Shown here piece after piece: positions 25,802 through 34,156 of a stretch of 64,000 bases of DNA. Every line of letters begins with the position of its first letter. The first letter of the stretch is position 1. The stretch spans positions 2,957,001-3,021,000 of the forward strand of contig NZ_CP009576.1 in NCBI RefSeq assembly GCF_000763495.1, read 5' to 3'. The notes beneath the pieces are model-generated. The model had not been told where the DNA came from, did not search any database, and saw only the letters and a program-made list of their open reading frames with translations. The translations under genes and the position numbers were made by a program. The DNA comes from Listeria ivanovii subsp. londoniensis. GTDB lineage: Bacteria > Bacillota > Bacilli > Lactobacillales > Listeriaceae.

Positions 25802-26097
25802 TTATGTAATACACTCCCCCATAAAGTTAATACTTTTATCTTTATCACCTGAATTTTTTACAAATATATACTTTATAATATCCATGCCAAGTTCCAAGTG
25901 TGTATCTTTTTCTGCTTGTAGCGCATTTGATAAATCCTGCCTAATTTGAAAGTTCGTAATTCCTGATATTGTAATGGCATTCAAAAATTCTGGTGAGGTT
26001 GAATCTTCTGAATTGGGAATAATTTGTTAGCGCTCTGGTGGTAGTCATAACATTTCTCTTGATTTCTTGCATCAATCACTTGTTTATTAGCCATCAT
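25802..26097 (-). pseudogene. Frameshifted remnant of a small gene
   Basis: One frame opens MMANKQVIDARNQEKCYDYHQSANK (start 26097), then stops; another frame continues as QIIPNSEDSTSPEFLNAITISGITNFQIRQ...FMGECIT to 25802. Joining them in the overlap near 26020-26040 gives one protein of about 97 aa. No good RBS precedes the ATG. I do not recognise it. It marks the left edge of a decayed zone. Confidence 0.5.
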
Positions 26098-26524
26098 TAT
26101 TTAATGAGCGATCTTTTTTGTCTATCTATACTAGTAATACTATTTGTTCATTGTATCACTAATCAAATTCCAGTTAACAATAAACCCTTTCTATACGTTT
26201 TTACATAAAAATATAAAGTACGATCTCCAGAAAATTTTAGTCAAGTAAAATTGCTTTCATATCATGTTAAGCTTGTTTCAAATTTTTTATTATACACTTA
26301 AACTAATGAATTGATATTAGCATATTCTTGTATCTTTCAGGCATACCTTATTTAGACAATCGAAAATTATATACTAATTCATATCCATGTTAAACGTAAT
26401 TCATTATAGGCATATAAAAAGAGGAAGCGAAAATTCGTCTCCTCTTCTAAATCTCATTGTTATTATTAATCCATAATTCCTATCAAACTAAATTAACGAG
26501 TTTTTAACTCCGCTCAATTTAATG
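26098..26524. other. AT-rich intergenic stretch with one terminator
   Basis: No frame with a ribosome site is visible. The only clear structure is the minus-strand terminator at 26414-26448. The base composition is lower in G+C than the flanking core genes, in keeping with decayed foreign DNA. Confidence 0.6.
26414..26448 (-). terminator. Terminator downstream of the DUF3139-like gene
   Basis: AGAGGA-GCGAA pairs with TTCGTCTCCTCT, T5 on the minus strand. Its centre GCGAAAATTCG is shared with the hairpin at 28219. Confidence 0.75.
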
Positions 26525-26902
26525 CTACTTTGTTTTATTCATCTCTTCCAATTGTTCTGGAAGAGGTGGGTGTTTCATCTGGTTATCCTCTTGACTTGAG
26601 CCATCTTTAAATGCAACGACATAAATATGATGTGGATATTCGTATCTTTCATCATAAACATACTCATATTTTAAATCTGGATCATCTTTAAAAACTATCT
26701 TCGTAAGATAACCACCCATTTTCCAATCTTTCTTTATTACTCTTGTATCAATTTGATTGGATGTAATTTTTTGTTCTGCTAAGTAGTCATCTACGGCTTT
26801 ATTAGCCGTATTTTTGGGAATTACAAACCAAAAGATATATACAATCAATCCAAGAATCAACACAACTCCTAATGTTATCCACCATTTTTTATACTTTTTC
26901 AT
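26525..26902 (-). CDS. DUF3139-like membrane-anchored small protein
   Basis: 125 aa. KKYKKWW, then one membrane helix (about 8-28), then an extracytoplasmic domain of about 95 residues with a conserved-looking KKDWKMGGYLTKIVFKDDPDLKYEYVYD core, as in the DUF3139 family of Firmicutes (recognised by eye). Function unknown. It follows the secreted hydrolase gene by 28 bases and is probably cotranscribed with it. Confidence 0.72.
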   Translation of the reverse strand: MKKYKKWWITLGVVLILGLIVYIFWFVIPKNTANKAVDDYLAEQKITSNQIDTRVIKKDWKMGGYLTKIVFKDDPDLKYEYVYDERYEYPHHIYVVAFKDGSSQEDNQMKHPPLPEQLEEMNKTK

Positions 26903-26929
26903 CTAGTTACACTTCCTAATATATTAGAT

Positions 26930-27757
26930 TTATTTAAAGTATTTCACTTGTTGTGGCTTATACGATTTTGAAAAATAGTTAGGTAAATCATAAACTGCAA
27001 CTAATGACGGAAATACATGTACTACAGGCTTGCTTCCCGTACCAAAATAGTAAGCTTGAAGCACGATCTTAGAACAATAAGTTGGGTTCTTACTATATCG
27101 ACTTCCTGTCATTCCATACTTCGGAAAAATGTTTTGCTTGGATGTCCCGTTAGTGGAGTAGTAATTTTTATCTGCCCAGCTTGCTGCTGCATTGGCGACC
27201 GAACTATCCTTCAACCGATATACTTTTACCCAACCTTTACCATCATATTCTTTCATCCATTTTGCCGTACTCTGTTGTCTTGTCGTTTCTCCTTTGCCAG
27301 GAATATCTAATATATACTCATTACCATTCGCAATAGCTGCATGCCCTAATAATCCAGAAGATGAAGTTCCATTAGTAATCAGAATATCTCCCTTCTTAAC
27401 AGTGTAGCCCTTATATACACCTCTTACCATTGGCTTCTGTGGTACTTCTTCCCATTCTTCCTCTACAACAGGGGGTTGACCATAGTTATTAAATTTTATC
27501 CATTCTTCATAAGACATCGAGTTATCATATACACCATCTTTTAGTCCATCTTGATAAACTTGTTCATACTGATTTTTATTCTCATCTGTCCATGCTGCTA
27601 AACTCACATCCGCTTGTTTAATAATTCCTTCTGAAACTCCCTGATTATACAACGCTTCATAATCCACTTTTTCTTGCGCTTGACCAATCACTGGAGACAT
27701 CAAAATCCCACTTATTAGAAAAAGTATTGTAATAATCCCAACTAACCATCTTTTCAT
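26930..27757 (-). CDS. Secreted YiiX/NlpC-P60-like cysteine hydrolase
   Basis: 275 aa with a signal peptide (KRWLVGIITILFLISGILM, cleavage probably at GQA-QEK). A linker of about 80 residues follows, then a papain-like domain: GDILITNG, GHAAIANGNEYILDIPG (catalytic His about 145) and NPTYCSKIVLQAYYFGTG (Cys about 235). The Cys after the His marks the circularly permuted NlpC/P60 (YiiX/DUF830) group. It may cut peptidoglycan peptides or amides. The start at codon 7 of the longer frame is preferred (GAGAG upstream). Confidence 0.8.
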   Translation of the reverse strand: MKRWLVGIITILFLISGILMSPVIGQAQEKVDYEALYNQGVSEGIIKQADVSLAAWTDENKNQYEQVYQDGLKDGVYDNSMSYEEWIKFNNYGQPPVVEEEWEEVPQKPMVRGVYKGYTVKKGDILITNGTSSSGLLGHAAIANGNEYILDIPGKGETTRQQSTAKWMKEYDGKGWVKVYRLKDSSVANAAASWADKNYYSTNGTSKQNIFPKYGMTGSRYSKNPTYCSKIVLQAYYFGTGSKPVVHVFPSLVAVYDLPNYFSKSYKPQQVKYFK

Positions 27758-28218
27758 TACATTCTCTCTTTTCATGTAAAATTTAGTATGCTAACAACAA
27801 AACTATAACATAAAAAACAAATGTATAACCAAAAATGTAATGAAATATCCAATTCTTGTCATGAACGGCAAATTCCGACTTTAATTTTCGCTGTTTTAAC
27901 ACAAACTGACTGCATTTATTAAGAAATTTCGAAATTAATCACATATTGTGTTATTATACACCGTTTAATAGTTTGATGCTAAATATTCCAAGTATTTCTC
28001 TTTATAAGTTAAATTTTCCGTATATTTTTGCTGCTTTTTAAATTTAATGCTGCATACACTATTATATTTATACATATTAACCTCTAATATCATGTGATTT
28101 TTCATCTTTCCACTCAATTTCAGTGTATCTAACATATATTCTCTAGTAATTAGTAATTAATTCAAAAATCTTACATAACACCATTTCAGAACACATTAAG
28201 TAAGATTCAAGCTAACTG

Positions 28219-28254
28219 AAAAAAAGAGAGTAAACGAAAATTCGTTTACTCTCA
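28219..28254 (-). terminator. Terminator hairpin, 13-bp perfect stem
   Basis: GAGAGTAAACGAA pairs with TTCGTTTACTCTC around AA; seven T follow on the minus strand. It would end transcripts from the remnant at 28364. Confidence 0.8.
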
Positions 28255-28281
28255 TAGAACTCCAATGCTTCACGGCATTTT

Positions 28282-28322
28282 ATCGAATCTAACTCAATGC
28301 CATTGAGTTAGATTCGTTTTTT
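28282..28322 (+). terminator. Terminator hairpin, 15-bp perfect stem, rightward
   Basis: CGAATCTAACTCAAT pairs with ATTGAGTTAGATTCG around GCC; GTTTTTT follows on the plus strand. No rightward gene precedes it within 2 kb, so what it ends is unknown. Confidence 0.75.
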
Positions 28323-28363
28323 GCTACTGCAACATAATAAATAGCTAAATTTTATTCCTTATT

Positions 28364-28566
28364 TCAATTATTTTTAAAGGTATTTGGTATAATTAACCTT
28401 TCTTGATCAATTTCCATAATTGGAACGGTAATACTCATCTCTACTTCTTGATTATAGTCATAATCAAAAAAATTTGTTATATCCCATCCAATCATGTCCT
28501 CTTCACTTGTGAAGTTTGAATACAATGAAAAGCCAAATGGAAAAAAGCTAATTTCATCTATTTTTT
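28364..28566 (-). pseudogene. C-terminal remnant of an unknown gene
   Basis: A frame of about 66 codons (IDEISFFPFGFSLYSNF...IIPNTFKNN) ends at 28364 but has no start codon except an internal ATG (DMIGWDITNFFDYDYN), and a stop codon lies just upstream. Composition is protein-like, so it is probably the tail of a lost gene. Confidence 0.45.
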
Positions 28567-28609
28567 AAAAAAGATATAAGCTTACAATTAATTATTCAAA
28601 AATAGTACT

Positions 28610-29131
28610 TCACCATTGATAATCATATGTCTTATAATCGTACACTACAATAACGGATACTTTTCCTTTGTCATTTAAAGCAAAACCCAGCTTTATGTTT
28701 TTGTTTTTATCCGTATATAATATTAACTTTCCATATTTATCGCTATTCATTTTTTTATATTTATCACCATACTCACTGATTACTTCTTTTTTTGTAGAAC
28801 CAATACCTATATTTTTATTTGTCTTCAAATTTAGCTTATTTATCATTTGATTGTTTTCTATATACACCACTTTATGGGTCGATTTATCAGAAGATACTAC
28901 GAAATAATTTTCATCTTCATAATAATAGTCTTTAAATTTCCCTTTCTTGGTCATATAAAAGTCAGGGTAATCATGAGCCACTTGTTTATCATCTGAATGG
29001 ATGGATAAACCAGCAAATTCTAAATCACTTAAATCTGTATTTTTGTCAAATAGAGTTGTATTTCTATACAACAAGAAAACAGCTAATAAGCTAATAATTA
29101 CTAATATACTTACCAAAAACTTCCTTTTCAT
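28610..29131 (-). CDS. Membrane-anchored extracytoplasmic protein, unknown
   Basis: 173 aa. MKRKFLVSILVIISLLAVFLL is a signal anchor without lipobox. The outside domain is rich in Lys, Asp and Tyr and shows a strand pattern with KTNKNIGIGSTKKEVISEYG, similar to repeats in secreted hypothetical proteins of Firmicutes. RBS GGAGG before ATG. It follows the odd frame at 29151 by 19 bases, so the two may work together. Not recognised. Confidence 0.7.
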   Translation of the reverse strand: MKRKFLVSILVIISLLAVFLLYRNTTLFDKNTDLSDLEFAGLSIHSDDKQVAHDYPDFYMTKKGKFKDYYYEDENYFVVSSDKSTHKVVYIENNQMINKLNLKTNKNIGIGSTKKEVISEYGDKYKKMNSDKYGKLILYTDKNKNIKLGFALNDKGKVSVIVVYDYKTYDYQW

Positions 29132-29150
29132 ATGCTAAATACCTCCTATA

Positions 29151-29714
29151 TCAATATTTATGGAAAGTTTTTTTATGCTTGATAAGTCCACTGCATTTAC
29201 CATTTTTACCTTTAGGACTCCAAGCACAATATCTGTATTTTGCTGGTCCATAATCTTTTAAGCATCCCTTTGATCTAACTAATGCTTTATCCCAATCACA
29301 CGTCTTTGATGCCAATAATTGTATAGTATAATTAGAGCTATTAGTAGTATTTAAGGGTGCAAGTGGAACTGCTAAAGTTATAGAACCATGCTTGTTTTCC
29401 ATATTAGCTACAAAAGTATTATTTTCTCCCATCTTTTGCATAAGTCCGTCCACTGAAATATCTTCCACAATTTCAGCCTTATGTACATCTTTATTTTCTA
29501 CAACTACAGATTCGGTAGCTTCTCCTTGATAAAGCATTTCTTCCACGGCATTTTTCTTTGCTTCGCCAACATTTTGACATCTTTTGTACCAATCACGTAT
29601 AGTCGAATTTGGTATATTTGTTTTTTTAGAACCGAGATTTCTTGATTTTTCCTTTTCAAGAATCTCTTGTACAGCAAATGGCCTTTGTTCAAAACTAGTT
29701 TTATTGATTGTTAT
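29151..29714 (-). pseudogene. Cys-rich basic protein frame with lost or non-standard (ATA) start; N-terminus HTH-like
   Basis: The first ATG (29546) has no ribosome site, yet the same frame runs upstream to 29740. GAGGAG (29729-29724) lies nine bases before an ATA codon at 29714, where an ATG would be expected. From there the 187-aa product has an HTH-like start (FEQRPFAVQEILEKE..IPNSTIRDWYKRCQNVGEA) like OrfA of IS3-family elements, a middle of about 60 residues, and a basic tail with four Cys (TCDWDKAL..GCLKDYG..YCAWSPKG..KCSGLIKHK). The ribosome site lies inside a long stem. Either a start-codon mutant or a rare ATA start. Confidence 0.5.
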
Positions 29715-29720
29715 AGAAAA

Positions 29721-29779
29721 ACACTCCTCATAAAGTAACTAGAATTTTGTTTTCCTAGTGTCTACTTTATAGGGAGTGT
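29721..29779 (-). promoter_or_regulatory. Long imperfect hairpin that covers the ribosome site of the 29151 frame
   Basis: ACACTCC..TAAAGTA..CTAG pairs with CTAGT..TACTTTAT..GGAGTGT, with a three-base bulge. On the minus strand the 3' arm contains GAGGAG and TTTTT follows it. It may act as attenuator or ribosome-site lock, or be a leftover inverted-repeat end of an insertion element. Confidence 0.5.
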
Positions 29780-29891
29780 ATCGGTTATTAAATCATATTT
29801 ACGAATATTCATCGTGTTTTTAATAATGCTACTGTCAGGGAGTCATGTTCGTAATAACATTTATTCACTTATTTGACAATATTCATGCTAG

Positions 29892-29926
29892 CAATCTGGA
29901 ACTTTGAAATCCAGATTCTTTTCTTT
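29892..29926 (-). terminator. Terminator-like hairpin after the PhnB-like gene
   Basis: AATCTGGA pairs with TCCAGATT around nine bases directly after the stop codon. The T-rich side is on the plus strand, so as a leftward terminator it is weak. Confidence 0.45.
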
Positions 29927-30369
29927 TATAATTTCGAATAAGGTTGCGAATGAAGCATCCAAGAAATTCCATATGCATCTACGAATTGTCCCATTTTTCC
30001 GCCCCAGAATTGCTCTGCGTATGGTAAAGTGACGGTTACTTTTCCAGATGAGCTAACTTTTTCATAAAAAGCTTCTGCCTCCGCTACGGCCACCGGATCT
30101 TCATTGTCTAAGTCTAGCATAATAGAAATCTGATTTGTCGCTGAAACTGGTTTTCCAAATGAATCTGAGCAAAATAGATTAGCACCAAGTACCGTAAATC
30201 CACCATGAACCGTGGAGTTTTCAAGGTCTTCATTTGGGAGTCCAAACATCTCGCTTTGTTCTTCATTCACAGGTAAACGGGTAATATTCGTCGCTCCAAA
30301 TACTTCTTCATAATAACTTAAAGCCTCTTTTGCATTATCAAAAGCTAAATACGGGTACAACTTTGCCAT
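29926..30369 (-). CDS. PhnB-like glyoxalase/VOC-fold protein
   Basis: 147 aa, a VOC protein of the PhnB/3-demethylubiquinone methyltransferase-like group: MAKLYPYLAFDNAKEALSYYEEVFGA at the start, VHGGFTVLGANLFCSDSF and the C-terminal FWGGKMGQFVDAYGISWML, the typical PhnB end. Reaction unknown; no metal ligand set can be named with certainty. Start ATG at 30369 with AGGAG eight bases upstream. Confidence 0.88.
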   Translation of the reverse strand: MAKLYPYLAFDNAKEALSYYEEVFGATNITRLPVNEEQSEMFGLPNEDLENSTVHGGFTVLGANLFCSDSFGKPVSATNQISIMLDLDNEDPVAVAEAEAFYEKVSSSGKVTVTLPYAEQFWGGKMGQFVDAYGISWMLHSQPYSKL

Positions 30370-30431
30370 AAAAATCACTCCTTCATTCTTTTTTCAGACG
30401 CTAATAACTAAAATACCCAAAGCCTTTACAT

Positions 30432-31784
30432 TTAAACTAGTTCAGTATTTTTGAAAATTGGACGCCAAGTTTTCTTCATAATTATAACACAGACAGTAAA
30501 TGCACCTAGGTCAGCAAGTGGGAAAGCGTACCAAATGCCATTTAAGCCGAAGAATTGAGGCAATATAATTAACAGTGGTACTAAACAGATGATCTGACGC
30601 ATAAGCGAAATAATAAACGAAATCCGCGCCCGACCGAGTGCTTGATATAGTCCACCACAAACAATTTGGAAACCAATTGTCGGTGCGGCTAACAACATAA
30701 ATCTAACGGCATTCGTTCCTTCAGCAATCAATTCTGGGTCGTTTGAGAAAATCCGGACAAGCATTCCTGGGAAAATTTCGACCAAACCCCAAGCGATTAA
30801 AGACATAACCGTCGCTGCAAACATAGAAACTTTGACAGCTTTCATCACCCGTTCAAACTGTCTGGATCCATAGTTAAAACCGACAATCGGCTGCATCCCT
30901 TGTGTTACACCATTTATCGGCATAATCACGAATGAAGCAATTCGGTTGGCAATTCCATAAACTGCAATAGCAAGCGTTCCACCATAAATATTTAGCATCC
31001 AGTTTACCGCGATTGTAACGATACTTCCTGCTGACATCATGATAAATGACGGGAACCCAATCGCCATAATCCGGCGAATAAGCGGGAAATCCATTCGGAA
31101 AGTTATCCCCTTTAGAGATAGAGTGCTTTTTCCGGATAAGAAATAAATCAGCAGCCAAACCGCCCCAACTGCTTGAGCAATTACCGTTGCAAGAGCTGAA
31201 CCACGAACGCCCATGCCAAATCCCATAATAAAAATCGGATTTAAAATCATATTTAAAATAGCGGAAATGAGCATTGTTAACATCGCTGTTTTAGCATTAC
31301 CTTCCGAACGAACAATATTATTCATTGCCATTGCAAATGTCTGGAATACTGCTCCTAGCAAGATAAGTGACAAGAAATCACTTGCAATATCGTGAATGTC
31401 TGCTGGTGCGCCAAAAAGTGTAATCAATGGATCTAAGAAAATAAATGTAATAATAGCAATAAAAATACTAGATAATACGACCAACCAAATGACTTGGTGG
31501 AAGACTTTATTCGCCTGACCCTGTTCCCCGGCACCGAGCGAACGAGAAATAATCGAAGCACCACCAATTCCAAACATTGCAGCCATCGCCATTAGTATCA
31601 TTTGAACTGGAAAAGCAATTGAAAGCGCCGCAACGCCAGATGGTCCAACCCCGTAAGACACAAAAATCGTATCGACAATATTATACATACCCATAACAAA
31701 CATCCCAATAAATGCGGGAACCGATAGTCGCGCCATAAGTGATGGTATGCTATCTTCACCTAAACGTTTACTTTGTTCTTTCAT
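30432..31784 (-). CDS. MATE-family multidrug efflux transporter
   Basis: 450 aa, twelve hydrophobic segments, two MatE repeats. The first starts at SIPSLMARLSVPAFIGMFVMGMYNIVDTIFV, the second near FPSFIMMSAGS. Exports drugs or metabolites in exchange for Na+ or H+. Its ATG overlaps the stop of the MarR gene by four bases, so the pair is one transcript and drug-responsive repression by MarR is likely. Confidence 0.92.
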   Translation of the reverse strand: MKEQSKRLGEDSIPSLMARLSVPAFIGMFVMGMYNIVDTIFVSYGVGPSGVAALSIAFPVQMILMAMAAMFGIGGASIISRSLGAGEQGQANKVFHQVIWLVVLSSIFIAIITFIFLDPLITLFGAPADIHDIASDFLSLILLGAVFQTFAMAMNNIVRSEGNAKTAMLTMLISAILNMILNPIFIMGFGMGVRGSALATVIAQAVGAVWLLIYFLSGKSTLSLKGITFRMDFPLIRRIMAIGFPSFIMMSAGSIVTIAVNWMLNIYGGTLAIAVYGIANRIASFVIMPINGVTQGMQPIVGFNYGSRQFERVMKAVKVSMFAATVMSLIAWGLVEIFPGMLVRIFSNDPELIAEGTNAVRFMLLAAPTIGFQIVCGGLYQALGRARISFIISLMRQIICLVPLLIILPQFFGLNGIWYAFPLADLGAFTVCVIIMKKTWRPIFKNTELV

Positions 31785-32230
31785 TCCATATCTCCTCCTC
31801 CAACAGCCCTAATCGCATTATCCGACAACCTATCAAGCAAATGAAGCAAGTTATCTTTTTCTTCTTCGCTAAAACCAGCTGTTAACTTCGCTGACCAATC
31901 AGCAGTTGTTTCTTCAATCAAATCACGCATCATAAAGCCTACTTCAGTCACAAAAATTCGCTGAATACGTCGATCTTTCGCATCCATTTCACGGCGAATC
32001 ATTCCCAGTTCTTCTAAACGTTTAATATGTCTCGTTACACTTGCTTTATCGACCATAAAACGTTTAGCCATTGATTCCTGGGAAATACCATCTTCTTTAT
32101 AAAGTGTCCATAAATAGCGTAATTGTCCTATATTAAGACCTGTTTCAAGTAATTTTTTATTTTTAAAAGTACTTTCTGAACGATGGATTATCGCGATGGC
32201 CTTTGCTAAACTTTCTTGTCTATCCGCCAT
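31781..32230 (-). CDS. MarR-family transcriptional regulator
   Basis: 149 aa. Winged helix with QLRYLWTLYKEDGISQESMAKRFMVDKASVTRHIKRLEELGMIRREMDAKDRR (about 40-95), the classical MarR recognition helix and wing. It very likely represses itself and the MATE gene. Start ATG at 32230 after AAGGAG. Two copies of TAGTTG-N6-CAACC in front are good operator candidates. Confidence 0.92.
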   Translation of the reverse strand: MADRQESLAKAIAIIHRSESTFKNKKLLETGLNIGQLRYLWTLYKEDGISQESMAKRFMVDKASVTRHIKRLEELGMIRREMDAKDRRIQRIFVTEVGFMMRDLIEETTADWSAKLTAGFSEEEKDNLLHLLDRLSDNAIRAVGGGDME

Positions 32231-32267
32231 ATTCACTTCTCCTTATACAAAAAATCCGCCACATAAT

Positions 32268-32323
32268 TAGTTGCGGCATCAACCATTATCTAGTATACCA
32301 ACAATTTAGTTGACTGCGCAACC
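32268..32323 (-). promoter_or_regulatory. marR-MATE promoter flanked by two TAGTTG-N6-CAACC operators
   Basis: TAGTTGCGGCATCAACC (32268-32284) and TAGTTGACTGCGCAACC (32307-32323) are two 17-bp dyads with the same half-sites, 39 bp apart. On the minus strand a TATACT -10 lies between them and a TTGCGC -35 falls inside the upper one. Binding at both would block the promoter. Confidence 0.72.
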
Positions 32324-32327
32324 TTTT

Positions 32328-32341
32328 ATTTCCCGGGTAAT
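32328..32341. promoter_or_regulatory. Noc-binding-site-like palindrome (13 of 14)
   Basis: ATTTCCCGGGTAAT differs in one base from the Bacillus Noc site ATTTCCCGGGAAAT. Intergenic. Confidence 0.5.
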
Positions 32342-32401
32342 AATTTGACTTCCTATCTTTCTTTTGTGAAAATAAAGATTAGAGAAGGGGTGCTATCCGC
32401 T

Positions 32402-33289
32402 ATGCACATTAAAATATTAAAAAATAGATATCCCAATATTGTCGTTTCAAAAAATCCGATTAAACCAACTGCTCAAGTGATTTCTTTTTTTGAAGAACCA
32501 TATTATTTTACGATTCCTAAAAACAATCTTTCAGAAGAAGAAACAACCTTATTAAAAACATTATTTCCCGAGCCATCGCCAAAATTTCATAAAGAATCCA
32601 CACAATTTTGGTTCGATTTATTATTTGGTAATGGGGAACTTTCTATTCCAAACGAAAATGACGCTTACAGAATAACGCAATTTCATCTTAGAACTGACGC
32701 CACTAAAAGCATGCTACAAGAATGGCAAAAAGCTTTACTTAGTTTCTTTAGTCCGGAAGCTGAATTAGTTATGTTTTCGAGCCACTATGGCGTAATTGTT
32801 GAAAAATCAGCTAGCTCTCTTATCGGTGAGGAAGAACTGGAAGCTGTTGCTAGTACTCTCGAAAATGATTTTTATATTCAAGCCACTTTTTTCATGGGGC
32901 TATTTCACCCATTAAATATGCAGCTTCGTGATTTGTTCGCGGAAGAACGAGCAATTTTTAATTATAAAAACCGCTCGATTGTTCAAACAGTTGCCTCTGA
33001 AAGTTTAAAAGTAATCGCCCTAAGAATGAAAGAAAGTTTAATTACTAGTGAACTTAAAAACTTTTTTAACCAGGATGACACGTGGATTCCACTGATTCAC
33101 ACGTTATTTAAGAATCAAGGAAATATTAGTCTAACTGCCAAAGAACTCTTTATGCACCGCAACACAATTCAATATCGTTTGGACAAATTTCATGAACAAA
33201 CGAACCTTTCCCTTCGTAAAATGGATGGACTGCTTCTGGCTTACCTAGCTACTCTCCAAACTAATACGAAAAACAGTAATCAAGATTAA
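32402..33289 (+). CDS. CdaR/PucR-like regulator with C-terminal HTH
   Basis: 295 aa from ATG 32402 (GAAGGGGTG nine bases upstream). The C-terminus (LIHTLFKNQGNISLTAKELFMHRNTIQYRLDKFHEQTNLSLRKMDG) is the HTH_30 domain of PucR/CdaR-type regulators, preceded by a helical region and an N-terminal domain with no named motif. Such proteins activate sugar-acid or purine use genes. No target is obvious; the SDR gene downstream has its own MerR-type promoter. Confidence 0.8.
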   Translation: MHIKILKNRYPNIVVSKNPIKPTAQVISFFEEPYYFTIPKNNLSEEETTLLKTLFPEPSPKFHKESTQFWFDLLFGNGELSIPNENDAYRITQFHLRTDATKSMLQEWQKALLSFFSPEAELVMFSSHYGVIVEKSASSLIGEEELEAVASTLENDFYIQATFFMGLFHPLNMQLRDLFAEERAIFNYKNRSIVQTVASESLKVIALRMKESLITSELKNFFNQDDTWIPLIHTLFKNQGNISLTAKELFMHRNTIQYRLDKFHEQTNLSLRKMDGLLLAYLATLQTNTKNSNQD

Positions 33290-33324
33290 GTAGGCTCTTC
33301 TTGCTTGCTGTTTTTTCTTTCTGC

Positions 33325-33355
33325 TTGACTTAAAGTGCACTTCAAGGACTAGACT
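33325..33355 (+). promoter_or_regulatory. MerR-type promoter of the SDR-MerR operon (19-bp spacer)
   Basis: TTGACT (33325-33330), 19 bp, TAGACT (33350-33355), with the dyad CTTAAAGTGCACTTCAAG (33329-33346) across -35 and spacer. This is the layout of AdhR/MerR-controlled promoters, and a MerR gene is the second gene of the operon. Confidence 0.82.
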
Positions 33356-33386
33356 TGAATTATCACCTGAGCAAAGGAGAATAAAA

Positions 33387-34133
33387 ATGATAAAAAAAGA
33401 AAAAGTAATCGTCATCACAGGCGCATCCAGTGGAATCGGTGAAGCTACCGCTAAACTTTTAGCTGAACAAGGTAATAAAGTCGTTTTAGGTGCTCGTAGA
33501 AAAGAAAATTTAGAACGAATTACGAGTGAGATTAAGGCAAGTGGCGGCGAGGCGATTTTCCAAATAACAGATGTAACCAAACACACTGAGGTTGAAGCAT
33601 TGGCACAACTTGCATTAACTGAATTTAAACAAATTGATGTTTGGATTAACAATGCTGGTTTAATGCCGCATTCTACTTTTGATAAATTGAAGGTAAACGA
33701 ATGGGATCAAATGGTCGATGTTAATATTAAAGGCGTTCTTTATGGAATAGCCGCAGCACTCCCAGCCATGCGCCAAAGGAAAACGGGTCACTTTATCAAT
33801 TTATCATCTGTCGCTGGTCACCAAACACATTCTGGTGGTGGAGTTTATAGTGGAACAAAATATGCGGTTCGTGCGATCAGTGAAGCACTTCGCCAAGAGG
33901 AGGCAGCAGCTAAGAGTAACATTCGCGTAACCATTATTTCTCCTGGAGCTGTCGCAACCGAATTGCCGAACACTATCACAGATGAAGATTTAAAAGGTGG
34001 CATCAATCAACTTTACGAAGCGGTCGCAATTAGTCCGGATAGAATCGCTGAAACAATTCTATTCGCCATCAACACACCTGAAGACACTACCATGAATGAA
34101 ATCCTCTTACGCCCAACTATTCAGCAACCATGA
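33387..34133 (+). CDS. Short-chain dehydrogenase/reductase
   Basis: 248 aa classical SDR: NAD(P) loop TGASSGIGEATA (about 12), ARRKEN after the second strand pointing to NADP, NNAG (about 88), Ser in INLSSVAG and catalytic YSGTKYAV (Tyr about 152, Lys about 156). It reduces a carbonyl; with the MerR partner, detoxification of reactive aldehydes is a sound guess. AAAGGAG six bases before ATG. Overlaps the reach of the next gene's leader by a few bases. Confidence 0.92.
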   Translation: MIKKEKVIVITGASSGIGEATAKLLAEQGNKVVLGARRKENLERITSEIKASGGEAIFQITDVTKHTEVEALAQLALTEFKQIDVWINNAGLMPHSTFDKLKVNEWDQMVDVNIKGVLYGIAAALPAMRQRKTGHFINLSSVAGHQTHSGGGVYSGTKYAVRAISEALRQEEAAAKSNIRVTIISPGAVATELPNTITDEDLKGGINQLYEAVAISPDRIAETILFAINTPEDTTMNEILLRPTIQQP

Positions 34134-34156
34134 TTTCAAGTATAGGAGTGAACATA

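Larger units (their letters stand above)
27776..28363. other. Non-coding, AT-rich zone with tandem hairpins
   Basis: About 590 bases without a supported gene. It contains the promoter side of the secreted hydrolase (TATAGT near 27808 on the minus strand) and two strong hairpins described separately. The rest is low-complexity AT-rich DNA. Confidence 0.6.

Noticed and set aside
27017-27407. Two plus-strand frames
   Set aside because: Antisense shadows of the secreted hydrolase; composition is not protein-like.
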